Assembly (NCBI GenBank): GCA_934661715.1
Contig: CAKUJL010000097.1
Span: 1 to 6,176, forward strand
Source of the DNA: an uncultured Oscillospiraceae bacterium
GTDB taxonomy: Bacteria; Bacillota; Clostridia; Oscillospirales; Oscillospiraceae
DNA length: 6,176 nucleotides
Reading direction: 5' to 3'
Position numbers and translations under genes: made by a program
Shown here: piece by piece, positions 1 through 4,584 of the stretch
How positions within the stretch are numbered: position 1 is the first letter of the stretch
Layout: each line of letters begins with the position of its first letter
The notes under the pieces: model-generated
Seen by the model: the letters and a program-made list of their open reading frames with translations, nothing else
Databases searched by the model: none
Told to the model about the DNA's origin: nothing

Positions 1-74
1 TGCAGGCCGCCGCGGAGATCGCTTAGCTCTGCACGCGCCTCCGCGGTTCGGGGTTGGATGCGGGACGCACCCTT
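1..74. other. Left-edge intergenic segment with one GC-rich hairpin
   Basis: No coding region with a ribosome site is visible here. The only structure seen is an 8-bp inverted repeat, CCGCGGAG at 10-17 and CTCCGCGG at 39-46, enclosing 21 nt. There is no T-run after it, so it is not a convincing terminator. It may be the tail of whatever lies to the left of the window. No function is assigned. Confidence 0.4.
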
Positions 75-267
75 GCCTTCCCCTGGAGGCCGATTCCCCC
101 TATCAGGGGGAAATGTCCCGAAGGGACAAAGAGGGTAGGGACAGGTGCCGACCAGAGGGAGGCGGATGAGGGTCGGGGAGCAGTTACCACATGCGTTGCA
201 GTATGTTAGTGCTCCCTGTCCCTCATCCGACCCCGCTTCGCGGGGCCACCTTCCCCCAGGGGAAGGC
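75..267. repeat. Imperfect palindromic intergenic element with 10-bp inverted ends
   Basis: The ends are exact inverted copies: GCCTTCCCCT at 75-84 and AGGGGAAGGC at 258-267. Inside are nested hairpins. TTCCCCCT/AGGGGGAA (94-112) has loop ATC. TGTCCC/GGGACA (114-128) has loop GAA. A longer 20-bp inverted repeat with 18 matches lies at 163-182 and 210-229, CCCCGC/GCGGGG (231-245) has loop TTC, and CCTTCCCC/GGGGAAGG closes the right end. This matches a style of non-coding palindromic repeat that I recognise from gut Clostridia. There is no transposase and no convincing gene inside. The inverted ends make it MITE-like, but mobility is inference and target-site duplications are not evident. Confidence 0.65.
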
Positions 268-313
268 GTTGGGCGCGGTGCTTTTTCTTGGCATTTTCTG
301 ATTTCAAATTTCG

Positions 314-374
314 TATTACTAAATTTATTATATTTGGTAATACCAAATATAGCAAGGGCTTTCGTTCCTATAAT
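314..374 (+). promoter_or_regulatory. Promoter and palindromic operator of the XRE regulator gene
   Basis: A perfect -10 hexamer TATAAT lies at 369-374, 24 nt before the start codon. No TTGACA-like -35 is present at 16-18 nt spacing. The region where a -35 should lie is instead covered by a perfect palindrome with 11-bp arms around a single central base (329-351, core TTTGGTAATACCAAA). A related half-site, TATTACTAAAT at 314-324, matches the right half of the palindrome (TAATACCAAAT at 338-348) at 9 of 11 positions. The segment is AT-rich within GC-rich surroundings. The likely reading is autoregulation by the XRE protein encoded just downstream, with the palindrome as operator. The identity of the binding protein is inferred. 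Confidence 0.6.
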
Positions 375-398
375 TTGAACAGAAACGGAGGCGAGGCT

Positions 399-641
399 AT
401 GCGGACACGAAAATTGGAGCTTGGAACGCGGAATCTGATCGGCGCACGCGTCACACAGCTGCGGCTGGAGCGCGGGATGAAACAGGTCGAGCTTCTGGCG
501 CAGCTTCAGCTCAAAGGCGTTGATTTGAGCGTCCCGGCACTCTCGCTTCTCGAAGGCCAGCGCCGTCCGGTCTCCGACATTGAACTTGCCGCACTGGCCG
601 ACATCCTTCACGTCTCCGCCGACACCCTGCTAGGCCGCTAA
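399..641 (+). CDS. Small XRE/Cro-CI-type helix-turn-helix regulator
   Basis: This 80-residue protein is almost entirely one XRE (HTH_3-like) DNA-binding domain, roughly residues 13-79. It runs from IGARVTQLRLERGMKQ through the recognition region (SVPALSLLEGQRR) to the final helix and a typical LGR end. No sensor or oligomerisation domain is present, so it probably acts as a dimeric cytoplasmic repressor. The ATG at 399 is chosen because GGAGG at 387-391 lies 7 nt upstream; a longer in-frame reading from 288 would start upstream of the -10 box. It is transcribed from the TATAAT promoter at 369-374 with a palindromic operator beside it, which suggests autoregulation. It stands alone: the genes to the right are on the other strand, and two terminator-like hairpins follow it. 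Its target genes cannot be told from this window. Confidence 0.85.
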   Translation: MRTRKLELGTRNLIGARVTQLRLERGMKQVELLAQLQLKGVDLSVPALSLLEGQRRPVSDIELAALADILHVSADTLLGR

Positions 642-650
642 GCAGCCCCC

Positions 651-736
651 TCACAAGGATTTTTGCAAAGCAAAAATGCCTTGTGACGGCCAAAGGCCGA
701 AGGTTTGCCGCTCGGCAACAGGATCGTTGTAAACGA
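651..736. repeat. Tandem array of four short hairpins
   Basis: Four inverted repeats follow each other closely. The first, 651-686, pairs TCACAAGG with CCTTGTGA and then ATTTTTGC with GCAAAAAT, with loop AAA and one bulged G. The second is CGGCC/GGCCG with loop AAA (687-699). The third is TTGCCG/CGGCAA with loop CT (705-718). The fourth is TCGTT/AACGA with loop GTA (724-736). They start 10 nt after the XRE stop codon. None is followed by a T-run, so they are not classical terminators. They resemble the array at 4753-4894 in structure but not in sequence. Confidence 0.7.
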
Positions 737-766
737 GCCAAAATCCGACGCAGTCACAAACCAGAA

Positions 767-804
767 AGAGAGTGCTCACGTAACCGTAAGCGCTCTCTAT
801 TTTT
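767..804 (+). terminator. Probable intrinsic terminator downstream of the XRE gene
   Basis: AGAGAGTGCT (767-776) pairs with AGCGCTCTCT (789-798) as a 10-bp stem with one G-U pair. It is followed by ATTTTT (799-804). The 12-nt loop can form a small inner stem (ACG/CGT). It lies about 125 nt after the XRE stop. The long spacing makes the assignment to that gene an inference. Confidence 0.55.
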
Positions 805-839
805 GACTGCACAAATTGTCGAGAACCCCCGAGGAGTCT

Positions 840-864
840 GAGGGGCCGCGGCCCCTCTGTTTTT
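840..864 (+). terminator. GC-rich palindrome plus T-run, terminator-like
   Basis: A perfect 18-bp palindrome, GAGGGGCC-GC-GGCCCCTC (840-857), is followed by TG and five Ts (860-864). This fits an intrinsic terminator on the plus strand, in series with the one at 767-804. It could also be another member of the palindromic repeat population that fills this gene-free region. Confidence 0.5.
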
Positions 865-873
865 CGAAAGAGT

Positions 874-907
874 CCAGAGGAAACCTTTTCCAAAAGGTTT
901 CCTTTGG
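874..907. repeat. 16-bp-stem inverted repeat
   Basis: Positions 874-889 pair with 892-907 around a 2-nt loop (CC). The core is AGGAAACCTTTT against AAAAGGTTTCCT, extended outward by CCAG/TTGG with one G-U pair. No T-run follows. It forms part of the block of palindromes between the XRE gene and the anti-sigma gene. Function is unknown. Confidence 0.6.
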
Positions 908-924
908 CGTCTTCTTTCTTTTGC

Positions 925-1090
925 TAGGGTGTATTCTTCCAACTCCCAATGTGACCGGCAGCGAGGAGTTTTTGCGCTGAGCAAGACATTTTTCCGCAGG
1001 AATACTGACGTATTTCAAGGAAAAATGGCGCGGCGCAGCGTGAAAAGACCCGCTGTCCGGGTGCGTTGGGAGTTGGAAGAATACACCCTA
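925..1090. repeat. 166-bp self-complementary (MITE-like) element
   Basis: Positions 925-949 and 1066-1090 are a perfect 25-bp inverted repeat (it starts TAGGGTGTATTC and includes TTCCAACTCCC). The interior continues as an imperfect palindrome about the same centre, near 1007.5. CATTTTTCC (987-995) pairs with GGAAAAATG (1019-1027), and GGAATAC (999-1005) with GTATTTC (1010-1016), leaving TGAC as the tip loop. Partial complementarity also joins the segments between these blocks. The whole element could therefore fold as one long hairpin in either strand. No coding region with a ribosome site lies within it. It resembles a non-autonomous palindromic mobile repeat, but no transposase or clear target duplication is visible. 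Confidence 0.7.
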
Positions 1091-1091
1091 A

Positions 1092-1127
1092 GCGTTTTCT
1101 TTCTTGGACGCCCAAGAAAGAAAATGC
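1092..1127. repeat. 16-bp-stem hairpin next to the long palindrome
   Basis: Positions 1092-1107 pair with 1112-1127 around the loop ACGC. The core is TTTTCTTTCTTGG against CCAAGAAAGAAAA, with one G-U pair near the base. It begins 2 nt after the 166-bp palindrome ends, and similar CTTTCTT-rich sequence flanks the other side of that palindrome (911-921). It may be part of the same repeated unit. Confidence 0.6.
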
Positions 1128-1137
1128 GTTGGGACCA

Positions 1138-1156
1138 GCTGGTGGCCTCCACCAGC
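1138..1156. repeat. Triloop hairpin, third array
   Basis: GCTGGTGG (1138-1145) pairs with CCACCAGC (1149-1156) around the 3-nt loop CCT. Together with the next triloop hairpin at 1164-1178 it forms a third short array of the kind seen at 651-736 and 4753-4894. Confidence 0.6.
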
Positions 1157-1178
1157 AATAAAATGGCCCTCTGGGCCA
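1157..1178 (-). terminator. Possible terminator of the sigma/anti-sigma operon
   Basis: Read on the minus strand, TGGCCC-AGA-GGGCCA is followed directly by TTTTATT. This lies about 25-45 nt beyond the anti-sigma stop codon, where an operon terminator is expected. The stem is short (6 bp) and the T-run is only four, so it would be modest. The structure also fits the triloop-hairpin repeat style of this region. Confidence 0.5.
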
Positions 1179-1201
1179 CAGCCAGGAAGTAGCCCCTCCT
1201 G

Positions 1202-1828
1202 TCACTCAACCCCCGCAACGATGTGCGTCCAGACCTCTGCCGTCTGTCCGGCGGTCAGGCTCAGCGAATAGCTGTACGTGCCATCCGACCAGACGGCCAG
1301 CGTATAGGCGTCTTTTTCGCCTTTGAGCGTGACGCTGCTGCCGGAGACCTCGATCGTCTCCTGCGCGGGATACTCGTTCCAGTCGCCGGAATTGTCCTGT
1401 GTGCCGGGACTCTGGCGGAAGCAGGCCGATTCCGGCCCGTTGGCGTAGTCGGTCTGCGCCATCTCGCCCCAATAGGAGATGTAGAGAATGCTCTGCGGGA
1501 AGAACGGGAGCGTCTGCGCCGCTTTGACCGGGAAGCCGACCGCCTCCGACAGTTCCTCCCGCGACGTGACCTCCACCATACCATTTGCGATCATCGTCTC
1601 CGGTTCTTCCTGCGAAGGCCGGGAAATCAGCCGCGGCAGCGCCAATGCGCCCACGAGCAGCACCGCCAGACAAGCGGCCAGTGCGCCAAAGCGGCGAAGC
1701 CCTCCCGAAAAGCCTGTTTTTTTGGCGGGCTTTTGCAGCTCCTGCTCCACGTTCTGCAAAATTCTTGCACGCATCTGAGGCGTCAGTTCGATTTTTTCCA
1801 TCGCTTCATCGTATTTCGTCAAAATCAT
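1202..1828 (-). CDS. Membrane-anchored anti-sigma factor with lipoprotein-like sensor domain
   Basis: This 208-residue protein is a probable anti-sigma partner of the ECF sigma factor encoded immediately upstream. Residues 1-45 are a short charged cytoplasmic part (LTPQMRARILQNVEQEL). It has no zinc-binding HxxxCxxC motif, so it is not a ZAS-type anti-sigma domain. One membrane segment spans about 47-66 (LAACLAVLLVGALALP). Residues 84-208 would lie outside the membrane and resemble the body of the lipoprotein from the same cluster. Shared blocks are SGDWNEY at 147, VTLKG at 166 and AVWSDGTYSYSLSLTAG at 178; the domain looks DUF4367-like from memory. The ATG at 1828 overlaps the sigma gene end by 23 nt and has GGAGG at 1832-1836, only 3 nt upstream. 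The ATG at 1801 is possible but lacks a good ribosome site. The overlap suggests translational coupling. The anti-sigma role rests on gene order and topology. Confidence 0.75.
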   Translation of the reverse strand: MILTKYDEAMEKIELTPQMRARILQNVEQELQKPAKKTGFSGGLRRFGALAACLAVLLVGALALPRLISRPSQEEPETMIANGMVEVTSREELSEAVGFPVKAAQTLPFFPQSILYISYWGEMAQTDYANGPESACFRQSPGTQDNSGDWNEYPAQETIEVSGSSVTLKGEKDAYTLAVWSDGTYSYSLSLTAGQTAEVWTHIVAGVE

Positions 1829-2423
1829 ACGCCTCCTTCAGAATCTCGCGCAGCATGGCCCGGCCCCGGTGCAGATCGGACCGGACGGTCGCCTCGCTGC
1901 GTTTGACGATTTCCGCGATCTGCTTTGTCGAGCAGCCCTCGTAATAAAAAAGGTGGATGGCCTCGCGGTATTTTTCCGGCAGCTCCCGGACGGCCTGCCA
2001 GACAAAGGACAGGTCCTCCCGGCCCTCCGCCGTCAGCTCCTCGTTCAGCTCGTCCGTTTTCCGCACGGCGTTGTAGTCCAGCCGGTTCTTGCTGAGATTT
2101 CCGGCCACGCGCAGAAGCCACGCCTTTTCGTGCTCGCTGCTCGCAAAGCGCGGCGCGGTTTTGAGAAACTGCACGAGCGCGTCCTGCAAAACCTCCTCGG
2201 CGTCGTCCATATTGTGCAGATACGAGTAGGCATAGCGCAGAAGCATATTTCCGTAACGGTCCAGAATCTCCGCGGCTCTGGCGTTCACATCGTCGCGTGC
2301 GGCATCGGCCTGCGGTTCTCCGGCCGCGGCAAACAGGCGTGTGAGCTTCTGCGCCAGATACGCAGCGGCGAGACGGGCCCTTCCCGGAAAAAACCGGGGC
2401 ATCCAAAAAAGCGTTGCTTCCAT
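1806..2423 (-). CDS. ECF-type RNA polymerase sigma-70 family factor
   Basis: This 205-residue protein has the two domains of an ECF sigma factor. Region 2 lies at about residues 52-117 (LLRYAYSYLHNMDDAEEVLQ, then EKAWLLRVAGNLSKNRL). Region 4 lies at about 139-192 (LPEKYREAIHLFYYEG with the helix-turn-helix CSTKQIAEIVKRSEATVRSD). It should direct RNA polymerase to -35/-10 sites of an extracytoplasmic stress or signal regulon. The ATG at 2423 is chosen because AGGAG (2431-2435) sits 7 nt upstream; an in-frame ATG at 2483 has no ribosome site and would lie 11 nt after the lipoprotein stop. Even so, about 50 residues precede region 2, longer than in many ECF factors, and these include an Ala-rich linker. 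It overlaps the anti-sigma gene downstream and follows the lipoprotein gene by 71 nt. Confidence 0.9.
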   Translation of the reverse strand: MEATLFWMPRFFPGRARLAAAYLAQKLTRLFAAAGEPQADAARDDVNARAAEILDRYGNMLLRYAYSYLHNMDDAEEVLQDALVQFLKTAPRFASSEHEKAWLLRVAGNLSKNRLDYNAVRKTDELNEELTAEGREDLSFVWQAVRELPEKYREAIHLFYYEGCSTKQIAEIVKRSEATVRSDLHRGRAMLREILKEAYDFDEIR

Positions 2424-2430
2424 TTCGTTT

Positions 2431-2435
2431 CTCCT
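2431..2435 (-). promoter_or_regulatory. Ribosome site that fixes the sigma factor start
   Basis: AGGAG on the minus strand lies 7 nt from the ATG at 2423. This decides against the upstream in-frame ATG at 2483, which has no purine-rich site ahead of it. Confidence 0.7.
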
Positions 2436-2441
2436 GCCGGC

Positions 2442-2481
2442 GGCGCAGCGCGTCAAAAGCAGTGCTCTGACCCGCTGCGCC
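2442..2481 (-). other. Intercistronic hairpin between lipoprotein and sigma genes
   Basis: GGCGCAGCG (2442-2450) pairs with CGCTGCGCC (2473-2481) as a 9-bp stem. An inner GTCA/TGAC pairing (2452-2455 with 2468-2471) extends it. It occupies most of the 71-nt gap and ends 6 nt upstream (in the minus-strand direction of transcription) of the sigma ribosome site. There is no T-run, so it is not an intrinsic terminator. It may stabilise or process the mRNA so that lipoprotein and sigma transcripts differ in abundance; this role is inferred. Confidence 0.5.
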
Positions 2482-2494
2482 ATCTGTCGTGGTG

Positions 2495-3028
2495 TTACCG
2501 GATCTCGGAGACGAGCACGGTCATATCGCTCTGGCTGAGACCGGCCGTGACGTTCAGCGCGTAGCTGTAACCGCCGTCCGTCCAGACTGCGAGGTACACG
2601 AGGCCGTCGTTACCCTTCAGCGTGACGCTAGCGGAGCCCGCCTCCACGGTCTGTTCTTCCTCGTAAACGTTGTAATCGCCGGAAATATCCTCCGCACCGG
2701 CGGCCTTGCGGACATAGGCGGCGCGGTCTTCGCCGGACGCGTAGTCGATCTCAGAAATGGTCTCGGCATCCTCGGCGGTCATGACCCGGTAGCTCTTTTC
2801 ACCGGCGCCGGAAATGGCGTCGGGCGCGGTGAGGTCAAAGCCCGCAAGCTGCGCGGCCTCTTCTTCGGAGGCGCAGTCGGTCCAGGGGTTCGGGATCTGC
2901 TGGTTATCGAGCATTGTTTCCTCCTGCTGCGCCGGTTCCGGTTGGACAGCGGGCTTCACATTCTGTGCGCAGGCGGCAAAGCTCAGCAGCAGCGCTGCGG
3001 CGACGGTAAACACAAAAAACTTTTTCAT
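2495..3028 (-). CDS. Lipoprotein with the same domain as the anti-sigma sensor
   Basis: This is a 177-residue secreted lipoprotein. Residues 1-19 form a lipoprotein signal peptide (MKKFFVFTVAAALLLSFAA) ending at the lipobox cysteine C20 (FAAC). A Pro/Gln/Glu-rich linker runs to about residue 47. A globular domain follows, from IPNPWTDC to the C-terminus, and looks DUF4367-like. It parallels the outer domain of the anti-sigma factor: SEEEAAQLAGF matches SREELSEAVGF, SGDYNVY at 116 matches SGDWNEY, and VTLKG and AVWTDGGYSYALNVTAG match too. The ATG at 3028 is chosen over a TTG at 3034 because AAAGGAAG sits about 8 nt before the ATG but only about 3 nt from the TTG. It is the first gene of the sigma cluster, so it is probably a regulon member or a modulator of the sensor. 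Its ligand is unknown. Confidence 0.85.
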   Translation of the reverse strand: MKKFFVFTVAAALLLSFAACAQNVKPAVQPEPAQQEETMLDNQQIPNPWTDCASEEEAAQLAGFDLTAPDAISGAGEKSYRVMTAEDAETISEIDYASGEDRAAYVRKAAGAEDISGDYNVYEEEQTVEAGSASVTLKGNDGLVYLAVWTDGGYSYALNVTAGLSQSDMTVLVSEIR

Positions 3029-3085
3029 AATCAATCTTCCTTTCAGCTGTTGTTTGTTTCGCGGCTCTCGGCCGTTTCTATCCTG

Positions 3086-3114
3086 TATACAGCTGAAGGG
3101 CGCGTTTTGTTGCA
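3086..3114 (-). promoter_or_regulatory. Candidate ECF-type promoter of the lipoprotein/sigma operon
   Basis: On the minus strand TGCAAC (3109-3114) is followed after 17 nt by TGTATA (3086-3091), about 58 nt before the lipoprotein ATG. This resembles the SigW-like ECF pattern TGAAAC, 16-17 nt, CGTA, and would allow autoregulation. No better sigma-A promoter was seen in the 102-nt gap between the thioesterase stop and this gene. A perfect 10-bp palindrome, CTGTATACAG (3083-3092), overlaps the -10, so a repressor site is the alternative reading. Confidence 0.4.
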
Positions 3115-3130
3115 GCGCGGGAAAGATTTT

Positions 3131-3880
3131 TTATTTTTCTTCTGTAGGCAAAAACCGCACCGCGGCGAGCACCGCCGCTTTTCCGTCGGCCTTTTTGATC
3201 GCGACGCGCACCGTGTCTGCTTCCTGCTTCTGATAGACGGTAAGCGTCTCGCCCTCCAGGCACGGCGCGGCGTAGTGCGCCTCAATGGACGAGATCGTGC
3301 CGCTGGCGATGGTCTTTGCCGAAAAGCAGTCGAGAACCACGCGGATGTAGGCGACATTATTCATGTGGCGGCCAAAGTCAATGTCCGTGGGCCGGACGAT
3401 ATACTCGCGCACAAAATCCTCCGGGGCAAAATCGTCCCGGAACCTCGTCGGTGCGTCGGTGATGCCCGCTTCGCCCGTAAACGGGAAATCGCGCGGAAAG
3501 CCCGACTGGCCGAAGGGCACGATCTTCTGCTCCGGGCCCAAAATCGCCCACTGCGTCCTGCCGAGCGCGACAAGGTCTTCTCCGCACTTGAGGCTGTAGC
3601 TGCGGAAGCACCGGATGGATTTTTCGCCGCAGCTCTCGGGCCACGTTTTCGCCGTGAGCGTCTGCATGAGCTTTGCCCGGCCGAAAAAGTCGACGCGGCT
3701 GTGCGCCGTCAGCCAGAACTCCCCACGCTTTGCCATCGCCGCGCCGCCGACGCCGATCAGCTCCGCGTGCTCGGTCGCGATGGCCTGAAAGATCGTGAAC
3801 GCGCCGTAGGGCGAAAGTCCCGCCCGTGCGTCACAGTAGTCGGGCGTCAATGTAAATTCCTTTTCGAAATATCCCTGCAT
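3131..3880 (-). CDS. Acyl-ACP thioesterase (FatA/FatB-like double hotdog)
   Basis: This 249-residue protein has two hotdog repeats, as in the acyl-ACP thioesterase family (Acyl-ACP_TE). It would release free fatty acids from acyl carrier protein in the cytoplasm. The N-terminal hotdog carries FTLTPDYCDARAGLSPYG and FQAIATEHAELIGVG. The C-terminal hotdog starts near residue 157 and carries the family signature TDIDFGRHMNNVAY (165-178). Compared by eye with plant FatB (D-x-N-x-H plus Glu-Cys), D168, H172 and C207 are kept. The Asn position appears to be G170 and the Glu position P206. The ATG at 3880 is chosen for GGAGG at 3886-3890, 5 nt upstream. It has its own promoter and lies downstream of the Hsp20 terminator, so it is probably a single-gene unit; no strong terminator follows it. 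The fold assignment is firm, but full activity is less certain. Confidence 0.88.
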   Translation of the reverse strand: MQGYFEKEFTLTPDYCDARAGLSPYGAFTIFQAIATEHAELIGVGGAAMAKRGEFWLTAHSRVDFFGRAKLMQTLTAKTWPESCGEKSIRCFRSYSLKCGEDLVALGRTQWAILGPEQKIVPFGQSGFPRDFPFTGEAGITDAPTRFRDDFAPEDFVREYIVRPTDIDFGRHMNNVAYIRVVLDCFSAKTIASGTISSIEAHYAAPCLEGETLTVYQKQEADTVRVAIKKADGKAAVLAAVRFLPTEEK

Positions 3881-3931
3881 GGCTTCCTCCGTATTCTCAC
3901 CGGTAAAACGTCCGGCTGTTTTTACAGGCAC

Positions 3932-3940
3932 ATTATATCA
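3932..3940 (-). promoter_or_regulatory. Extended -10 promoter of the thioesterase gene
   Basis: On the minus strand TGATATAAT places a perfect TATAAT (3932-3937) behind a TGn extension (3938-3940). No good -35 lies at normal spacing, which is typical of extended -10 promoters. It starts a leader of about 45 nt before the ATG at 3880 and follows the Hsp20 terminator. Confidence 0.65.
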
Positions 3941-3961
3941 CACAAATCCAAGTTAAGCAGC

Positions 3962-3996
3962 AAAAAAGCGCCCCGCTTCCGAAGAAGCGGGGCGCT
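3962..3996 (-). terminator. Strong intrinsic terminator of the Hsp20 gene
   Basis: On the minus strand AGCGCCCCGCTTC (3984-3996) pairs perfectly with its complement (3967-3979) as a 13-bp GC-rich stem. It is capped by a classic C(UUCG)G tetraloop and followed by a run of six T. It begins 15 nt after the Hsp20 stop codon and isolates that gene from the thioesterase downstream. Confidence 0.95.
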
Positions 3997-4011
3997 CGAT
4001 GGATTGGCTGT

Positions 4012-4458
4012 TTACTCAATGGCGATCGCGGTCGTGGCCGGGAGCTGCTTTGCTTCCTGCTTCGGAAGGGCGATGCGCAGGATGCCGTCTTCGAATTTTG
4101 CCTTCACGTCTGCGGGCTCAACGGCGTCGCCGACATAGAAGCTTCTGCTGCAAGAACCGCTCCAGCGCTCCTGCCGGATGTAGCGGCCCTCCTTGTCCTT
4201 TTCGTCCTTGTCGAGGGACTTATCCGCCGAGATGGTCAGATAGCCGTCCTTGAGCTCCAGATTGACCTCATCCTTCTTGAAGCCCGGAAGATCGATGTCG
4301 AGCTCGAAATTGTTTTCCGTCTCGCGCACGTCGGTCTTCATCATATTTCTTGCGTGCTTGCCATACAGCGGGCTGCGGCCCTGCGGCATAAGATTCATTT
4401 CAAACGGATCTGCAAAGAAATCATCAAACAGGTTTTCACCAAAAATGCTGGGCAACAT
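4012..4458 (-). CDS. Hsp20-family small heat-shock protein
   Basis: This 148-residue protein is an ATP-independent holdase chaperone of the alpha-crystallin/Hsp20 family. The N-terminal arm (MLPSIFGENLFDDFFADPF) is of the Clostridia type. The alpha-crystallin domain spans about residues 40-133 and ends in the signature AKFEDGILRIALPK (A120, G125, L127). A C-terminal IxI motif, I145-A146-I147, is present for oligomer assembly. The length is normal for the family. The ATG at 4458 is chosen for GGAGG at 4467-4471, 8 nt upstream; the frame stays open to about 4593 but has no ribosome site there. Transcription should start near 4578 from a sigma-A promoter overlapped by a CIRCE-like operator, leaving a leader of about 120 nt, and end at the UUCG terminator. 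Control by HrcA is inferred from the operator. Confidence 0.95.
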   Translation of the reverse strand: MLPSIFGENLFDDFFADPFEMNLMPQGRSPLYGKHARNMMKTDVRETENNFELDIDLPGFKKDEVNLELKDGYLTISADKSLDKDEKDKEGRYIRQERWSGSCSRSFYVGDAVEPADVKAKFEDGILRIALPKQEAKQLPATTAIAIE

Positions 4459-4584
4459 AAAACATTCCTCCATTCGCTGTTTCGGTCTCCGTGCGGGTAA
4501 TCTGCGCGGCGGCTGCTTTTTGCTGCCAGATTGTAATTCTTTTTTCGTTCCTTCCGGATTTCTCTCTCCCTCAGGAACAGCCTC

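Noticed and set aside
10..60. tRNA-like fragment (hairpin followed by GGTTCG)
   Set aside because: The sequence after GGTTCG does not pair as a T-arm, and no acceptor stem or CCA end is found.
288..398. Extended N-terminus for the XRE protein
   Set aside because: The region contains the -10 box and the operator palindrome, and the ATG at 399 has a well-placed GGAGG.
929..1192. Short open frames on both strands across the palindromic region
   Set aside because: They arise from the inverted repeat itself, lack ribosome sites and show no protein family features.
1223..1906. Plus-strand open frame antisense to the anti-sigma and sigma genes
   Set aside because: No ribosome site and no recognisable domain; composition is typical of an antisense frame in GC-rich DNA.
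2489..4138. Long plus-strand open frame (549 codons) across the lipoprotein and thioesterase genes
   Set aside because: It lies antisense to two genes with recognisable domains and good ribosome sites, has Arg/Ala/Gly-rich composition with no domain, and has no ribosome site of its own. It is a GC-rich shadow.
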